Shown: positions 6,267-9,910 of the stretch, one piece after another
Layout of the letters: each line of letters opens with the position of its first letter
How positions within the stretch are numbered: position 1 is the stretch's first letter
From: Bacteroidota bacterium
GTDB taxonomy: Bacteria > Bacteroidota > Bacteroidia > Flavobacteriales_D > Crocinitomicaceae
DNA: 9,910 bases
Reading direction: 5' to 3'
Assembly: GCA_018825925.1 (NCBI GenBank)
Contig: JAHKAT010000255.1
Coordinates: 1 to 9,910, forward strand
Made by a program: the position numbers and the translations under genes
Notes under the pieces: model-generated
The model's input: the letters and a program-made list of their open reading frames with translations, nothing else
Databases searched by the model: none
Told to the model about the DNA's origin: nothing

Positions 6267-6557
6267 TTATTCAGCCAAAACAATCAATTTGTTGTTTACC
6301 ATTTCGGCAACACCACCTTTCACGTCGATAAGAATCGAGTTTTTATTTGTTTTGTCTTCGCGAATGTGCTTATTCGTTTCGTCATTCCAATCAAATGGTT
6401 TTGGTAAATCCACCTTTACGATACCGCTTTTCAAAGCTGAAATAACCGGTGCGTGATTGTTTAAAACCTGAAACAAACCATCCAAACCTGGAAGCTGAAC
6501 CGCAGTTGCTTCGCCAGCATAGATTTTACTTTCGGGAGTTATGATTTCTACGTGCAT
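6267..6557 (-). CDS. atpC: F-type ATP synthase epsilon subunit (short form)
   Basis: Epsilon is part of the central rotor stalk of F1 and couples it to the c-ring. The 96-residue product carries the N-terminal beta-sandwich: MHVEIITPESKIYAGEA (1-17), LPGLDGLFQVLNNHAP (22-37, with the conserved NHAP), SGIVKV (44-49) and VKGGVAEMVNNKLIVLAE (79-96). It ends there, without the C-terminal helical hairpin that in the ~139-residue E. coli protein inhibits ATP hydrolysis. Short epsilon subunits are common in Bacteroidota, so this is not a truncation by mutation. A polar stretch at about 51-74 looks like an enlarged strand-connecting loop. The gene lies 10 bp after atpD and is followed by a strong terminator, forming a two-gene operon apart from the other atp genes. 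Confidence 0.95.
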   Translation of the reverse strand: MHVEIITPESKIYAGEATAVQLPGLDGLFQVLNNHAPVISALKSGIVKVDLPKPFDWNDETNKHIREDKTNKNSILIDVKGGVAEMVNNKLIVLAE

Positions 6558-6567
6558 GTTCTATTTC

Positions 6568-8076
6568 TTAAGCGTTGGTTTCAGCCAACATTTTTTCACC
6601 TGCTTCAATTACATCTTGCAAACCACCTTTTAAGTTGAATGCTGCCTCAGGATATTTATCCAATTCACCATCCAAAATCATGTTAAATGCTTTGATTGTT
6701 TCTTGAATGTCTACCAATACCCCTTTCAATCCTGTAAACTGTTCAGCTACGTGGAAAGGTTGAGATAAGAAACGTTGCACACGACGCGCTCTGTGAACGA
6801 TCATCTTGTCTTCTTCAGACAACTCATCCATCCCCAAAATTGCGATAATATCTTGCAATTCTTTGTAACGTTGAAGAGTCAATTTTACTCTTTGTGCACA
6901 GTCGTAATGCTCATCACCAACGATCTCTGGAGTAAGGATACGAGAAGTTGAATCCAAAGGATCTACCGCAGGATAAATTCCTAACTCAGCAATCTTACGC
7001 GACAATACCGTTGTAGCATCCAAGTGAGCAAATGTATTTGCTGGAGCTGGATCGGTAAGGTCATCCGCAGGTACGTAAACCGCTTGTACAGATGTAATCG
7101 AACCTCTTTTTGTTGAAGAAATACGCTCTTGCATCGCACCCATTTCAGTTGCCAATGTTGGTTGGTAACCTACCGCAGATGGCATACGTCCTAAAAGTGC
7201 TGATACTTCAGAACCTGCTTGTGTAAATCGGAAGATGTTATCTACGAAGAAAAGAATGTCTTTTCCTTGACCTTCGCCATCACCATCACGGTAATACTCA
7301 GCCAATGTCAAACCAGACAAAGCAACACGAGCACGTGCTCCTGGAGGCTCATTCATCTGACCGAAAACGAATGTCGCTTTCGATTCTTTTAATTCTTCAG
7401 TATCTACTTTTGATAAATCCCATCCACCTTCTTCCATAGAGTGCATGAATTCTTTACCATATTTAATAATTCCTGATTCCAACATCTCACGTAGTAAGTC
7501 ATTCCCTTCACGAGTACGCTCACCTACACCAGCAAATACAGATAAACCAGAATATGCTTTCGCGATGTTGTTGATCAATTCTTGAATCAATACCGTTTTA
7601 CCTACACCAGCACCTCCAAACAAACCAATTTTACCACCTTTTGCATATGGCTCAATCAAGTCAATTACTTTGATCCCTGTAAATAAAACTTCAGAAGCTG
7701 TAGAAAGATCCTCAAATCTCGGTGCTTCACGGTGAATCGACAAACCACCTTCGGTAGAAACCTCGTTAATTCCGTCAATTGCTTCTCCTACTACATTAAA
7801 TAAACGCCCTTTGATTTTATCACCAATTGGCATCATGATTGGAGCACCTGTTGAAAGTGTTTCCATCCCACGTGTAAATCCTTCCGTTGAATCCATAGAA
7901 ATGGCACGAATAGAATTTTCACCAATGTGCGATTGCACCTCAAGAGTTACCTTTGTTCCGTCTGCTTTATATACAAACAATGCATCGAAAATGTTAGGCA
8001 AAGCCATCCCTTTGTCGTAGCGTACATCAACAACCGGACCGATTACCTGAGCGATTTTTCCTTTGATATTTGACAT
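6568..8076 (-). CDS. atpD: F-type ATP synthase beta subunit
   Basis: Beta carries the catalytic nucleotide sites of the F1 sector and makes ATP from ADP and phosphate as the rotor turns. The protein has 502 residues, a little longer than E. coli (460). Features in order: N-terminal beta-barrel (about 1-80), Walker A GGAGVGKT (154-161), GERTREGND (185-193) with the catalytic Glu in this block, Walker B ILFFVDN (274-280), the alpha/beta family signature PAVDPLDSTS (369-378), and DELSEED (417-423), the lever that contacts gamma. The ATG start gives the standard MSNIKGKIAQVIGPVVDV opening. A -7 promoter element sits about 38 bp upstream. atpC follows after 10 bp. No sign of damage. Confidence 0.98.
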   Translation of the reverse strand: MSNIKGKIAQVIGPVVDVRYDKGMALPNIFDALFVYKADGTKVTLEVQSHIGENSIRAISMDSTEGFTRGMETLSTGAPIMMPIGDKIKGRLFNVVGEAIDGINEVSTEGGLSIHREAPRFEDLSTASEVLFTGIKVIDLIEPYAKGGKIGLFGGAGVGKTVLIQELINNIAKAYSGLSVFAGVGERTREGNDLLREMLESGIIKYGKEFMHSMEEGGWDLSKVDTEELKESKATFVFGQMNEPPGARARVALSGLTLAEYYRDGDGEGQGKDILFFVDNIFRFTQAGSEVSALLGRMPSAVGYQPTLATEMGAMQERISSTKRGSITSVQAVYVPADDLTDPAPANTFAHLDATTVLSRKIAELGIYPAVDPLDSTSRILTPEIVGDEHYDCAQRVKLTLQRYKELQDIIAILGMDELSEEDKMIVHRARRVQRFLSQPFHVAEQFTGLKGVLVDIQETIKAFNMILDGELDKYPEAAFNLKGGLQDVIEAGEKMLAETNA

Positions 8077-8114
8077 TTATCGTCTTGTTTAAGAGTAAAT
8101 TCTGAATTTGGGCG

Positions 8115-8143
8115 CAAAGATAGGGAATTAAATATGAAATTCC
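8115..8143 (-). promoter_or_regulatory. Promoter element and adjacent dyad upstream of atpD
   Basis: TATCTTTG (8122-8115 on the minus strand) is a perfect match to the Bacteroidota -7 consensus TAnnTTTG and would give a leader of about 30 nt. A TTG lies farther upstream than usual (about 26 bp), so the -33 box is poor. Directly upstream of the -7 box is a perfect inverted repeat GGAATT-N8-AATTCC (8124-8143), placed where an operator would cover the spacer. Confidence 0.55.
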
Positions 8144-8226
8144 ATACGCAAGTCCTTTGAAATTTTCGAAAGTTTATAAACACTAGGTTCATACTACCTG
8201 AGGGCTTCAAAAACAATTCGATATCC

Positions 8227-9432
8227 TTATTTTTTTCGTACTAAAAACTTTGCTGGCAAATAGGATGCTAAGAAAGCCAAAGAACCTACAAGCGACAATA
8301 TCAACAAGCCATCCGACCATGCCAAAGTAATTGGAAAAGGCTCTCCATTAGAGTTGGGCATTTGTAGGAGTTTAAACCATAATTGTATGCCACAAACGAT
8401 GTAACCTAGTGCAAATCCAAAAAAGATTCCTTTTCCTGCTATCAAAATTCCTTCGTAAAAAAACAGTCGAAACATAAATCGATCGTCAGCACCTATAGAT
8501 TCTAAAGTCTTCATATTGTCCTTTTTTTCTATATACAACATCGTCAATGCGGCCACTAAGGTAAATGCAGCAATAATAAAAATGAATAGTAGTATCAAAA
8601 TAACGATTCTCCTTTCGGTTTTGCTGGTTTGATAAATCAACTCGTTTTTTTGATAGCTCGTTCGAACCCGAAAGTCTGGTCCCAATTTTTCTTGAAGCTC
8701 CTGCTGAAGAGAGCTCATTTCTTCTGCGTCTTTTAATTTTATATACCAGGCGCTTACTTCATTTTCAAAACCATATAATTCTTTTGCCAACTGCAAAGGC
8801 ACGACTATCGATTCAATATTCACCTCGCGGTTGTAATTGATTCTTCCAGAAAGCTTTATGTTTTGGGTATTAAATGGATTCTTCCCCAATTTCATTTTCA
8901 TATCGCGTTTCGGGGCATACAGCAAAATTGTTTCATATCCTGTAGAGGGAATATATCCTTCTAATTTATCCAACAAACTAGCGCCTATGAGCGCTAAAGG
9001 TTCTCCGTTTTCTTGTAACACAGGAAAGCCATCCACCATGTGACTTGCTACTTTTGCATTTTTAAGAAACTGGTTGGGAACACCTACCAAATTTGCATTG
9101 ACCCATTTTTTCTCATGCTTCAAAACCACTACTTCTTCCAGTGCGGGATGAAACGATTTAATCTTTGGGTTGGATTGAAACATGAAGGTATCAATCTGAT
9201 TTTCAAACAGTGTTTTGGACGAAGAGGAGCGAATGGTAATGTCTGGATCAAAGTCGGAATACAACTTTTTAACCATGGTTTCTATCCCATTGAAGGCGGA
9301 TAAAAGAATAATTAGCGCAGCGGTAGTTACAGCAATACCAATAACAGAAACACGCGTAATCCAATGAATTGCGTTTTTCTTTTTCCGTGTGGAAAGGTAT
9401 CTTTTGGCAATATAATAAGGAACGTTAATCAA
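8227..9432 (-). CDS. FtsX/LolC/E-like ABC transporter permease
   Basis: This is an inner-membrane permease of the FtsX/MacB/LolCE type; by family it likely acts in lipoprotein or envelope-component export with a separate ATPase not encoded here. The 401-residue chain has the standard layout: a short cytoplasmic N-terminus (YYIAKRYLSTRKKKNAIHW, 6-24), TM1 at about 28-47, a large periplasmic domain (about 50-270), TM2 at 276-300, a cytoplasmic coupling segment EKKDNMKTLESIGADDRF (302-319), TM3 at 326-353 and TM4 at 374-394. The only plausible start is a TTG at 9432: the frame is blocked just upstream by the rbfA TAG stop two codons earlier, and the next in-frame ATG falls after TM1. It is translationally close to rbfA (3-bp gap). 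LolC versus LolE versus another FtsX-type role cannot be settled from sequence. Confidence 0.88.
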   Translation of the reverse strand: MINVPYYIAKRYLSTRKKKNAIHWITRVSVIGIAVTTAALIILLSAFNGIETMVKKLYSDFDPDITIRSSSSKTLFENQIDTFMFQSNPKIKSFHPALEEVVVLKHEKKWVNANLVGVPNQFLKNAKVASHMVDGFPVLQENGEPLALIGASLLDKLEGYIPSTGYETILLYAPKRDMKMKLGKNPFNTQNIKLSGRINYNREVNIESIVVPLQLAKELYGFENEVSAWYIKLKDAEEMSSLQQELQEKLGPDFRVRTSYQKNELIYQTSKTERRIVILILLFIFIIAAFTLVAALTMLYIEKKDNMKTLESIGADDRFMFRLFFYEGILIAGKGIFFGFALGYIVCGIQLWFKLLQMPNSNGEPFPITLAWSDGLLILSLVGSLAFLASYLPAKFLVRKK

Positions 9433-9435
9433 AAA

Positions 9436-9768
9436 CTAGCCGAGCAAAATATCGATTTTTTCGGCATAATCTAACGAGTCATCACGGAAGAAAGCCAATT
9501 CTGGTATTTTTTTCATGTTTTTAAGACGTTTTCCTACATCTCCACGAATTTTTCCTTTGTTTGCATTGATGCTATCCATCACCTCTTTTGGGTCTGGACC
9601 TGCAAAAACACTCAAATACGCTTTTGCCAAGGACAAATCTGGCGAAACACGAACGGTTGCTACAGAAACCATCGCCCCCAAACATATTTCTCTTGAATTT
9701 CTTTGAAAAAACAAAGATAATTCTTGCTGAATCGTGCTTTCGATTCTACTTTGACGTATTGAACTCAT
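9436..9768 (-). CDS. rbfA: Ribosome-binding factor A
   Basis: RbfA binds the 30S subunit during late 16S rRNA maturation and cold adaptation. The 110 residues fit the family's KH-like fold: an N-terminal helix (SIRQSRIESTIQQELSLFF, 3-21), the central signature VSVATVRVSPDLSLAKAYLSVFAG (34-57), a basic helix KIRGDVGKRLKNMKKIPEL (73-91) with the conserved IRxxxGKRL-type segment, and the closing DDSLDYAEKIDILL (96-109). It is slightly shorter than the E. coli protein (133), lacking the flexible C-terminal tail. The ATG is 4 bp from a TAACTTTG promoter-like element, so the transcript may have almost no leader. A FtsX-like permease follows immediately in the same frame, a gene pair that I recall as common in Bacteroidota. 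Confidence 0.95.
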   Translation of the reverse strand: MSSIRQSRIESTIQQELSLFFQRNSREICLGAMVSVATVRVSPDLSLAKAYLSVFAGPDPKEVMDSINANKGKIRGDVGKRLKNMKKIPELAFFRDDSLDYAEKIDILLG

Positions 9769-9772
9769 GCTG

Positions 9773-9780
9773 CAAAGTTA
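9773..9780 (-). promoter_or_regulatory. -7 promoter element for rbfA, possibly leaderless
   Basis: TAACTTTG on the minus strand matches TAnnTTTG exactly. Only four bases separate it from the rbfA ATG, so transcription would begin at or next to the start codon. No good -33 box is seen at 17-23 bp upstream, which lowers confidence. Confidence 0.4.
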
Positions 9781-9854
9781 AGAAATGTTCCATTGAAACC
9801 TCTCTCCTGTTTCCAAAACTGTCATTCATTTAAAACTTCATCCTTTTTCTACCC

Positions 9855-9884
9855 TTTGACGGCGAAGCAAAAAACTTATCTTTA
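9855..9884 (+). promoter_or_regulatory. Candidate promoter for a divergent gene beyond the window
   Basis: On the plus strand, TTTG (9855-9858) is followed after 18 bp by TATCTTTA (9877-9884), one mismatch from the -7 consensus TAnnTTTG. This is the best two-box match in the window. It points rightward, so a gene divergent from rbfA is expected to start just past 9910. Confidence 0.45.
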
Positions 9885-9910
9885 TACCCCAAAGTAAAAT
9901 CGGGAGTGAA

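Noticed and set aside
6148..6456. 102-codon plus-strand frame starting in a repeat and running antisense to atpC
   Set aside because: Its beginning is repeat sequence (hairpin-derived Pro/Gly codons), it crosses the atpDC terminator, and the rest is antisense to atpC; no family motif is visible.
6267..6557. atpC as a truncated pseudogene
   Set aside because: The beta-sandwich is complete and ends cleanly; short epsilon subunits without the helical hairpin are normal in Bacteroidota.
8164..8181. Adjacent palindromes TTTCGAAA and GTTTATAAAC between the permease and atpD
   Set aside because: They are short, AT-rich and without a T-run or a clear relation to a promoter box, so they fit chance in this base composition.
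9040..9303. 87-codon plus-strand frame opposite the permease
   Set aside because: It is antisense to the conserved periplasmic domain of the permease, with no promoter and no family resemblance.

Overview
The window comes from a low-GC member of the Bacteroidota, most likely Flavobacteriales; a finer placement cannot be supported from the sequence alone. Four things point there: the order uppS-bamA-ompH-ompH-murI, a separate atpD-atpC pair with a short epsilon subunit, an rbfA gene followed by a LolC/E-type permease, and start sites without Shine-Dalgarno boxes but with TAnnTTTG-like promoter elements. Every confident gene is on the minus strand, so transcription runs from high to low coordinates.

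Layout in the direction of transcription. (1) 9768-8227: rbfA (ribosome maturation) and an FtsX/LolC/E-like ABC permease, 3 bp apart and in the same reading frame. (2) 8076-6267: atpD and atpC, the beta and epsilon subunits of F1-ATPase, with a promoter element upstream and a strand-specific hairpin terminator downstream. (3) 6191-about 5186: a cluster of G/C-run hairpin repeats that encloses one small DUF559 (Vsr-like, PD-(D/E)XK) endonuclease-family gene, whose last 12 codons lie in repeat sequence. (4) 4977-1: an envelope operon of uppS (undecaprenyl-diphosphate synthase), bamA (outer-membrane insertase), two tandem OmpH/Skp-like chaperones, a terminator, and the 5' part of murI (glutamate racemase), which is cut by the window edge.

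How the genes work together. UppS makes the lipid carrier for cell-wall and surface polysaccharides, and MurI supplies D-glutamate for peptidoglycan. The OmpH proteins escort outer-membrane proteins through the periplasm to BamA, so region 4 is a coherent envelope cluster. Regions 1 and 2 are ordinary housekeeping genes.

The unusual part is region 3. It has four copies each of two related 33-bp G/C-run elements, paired in inverted orientation around a conserved spacer of 80-81 bp, with a period of 157-158 bp. The nuclease-family gene takes the place of most of one unit. The layout resembles REPIN/RAYT systems, with a DUF559 protein where the transposase would be. Mobility or any functional link is inference.
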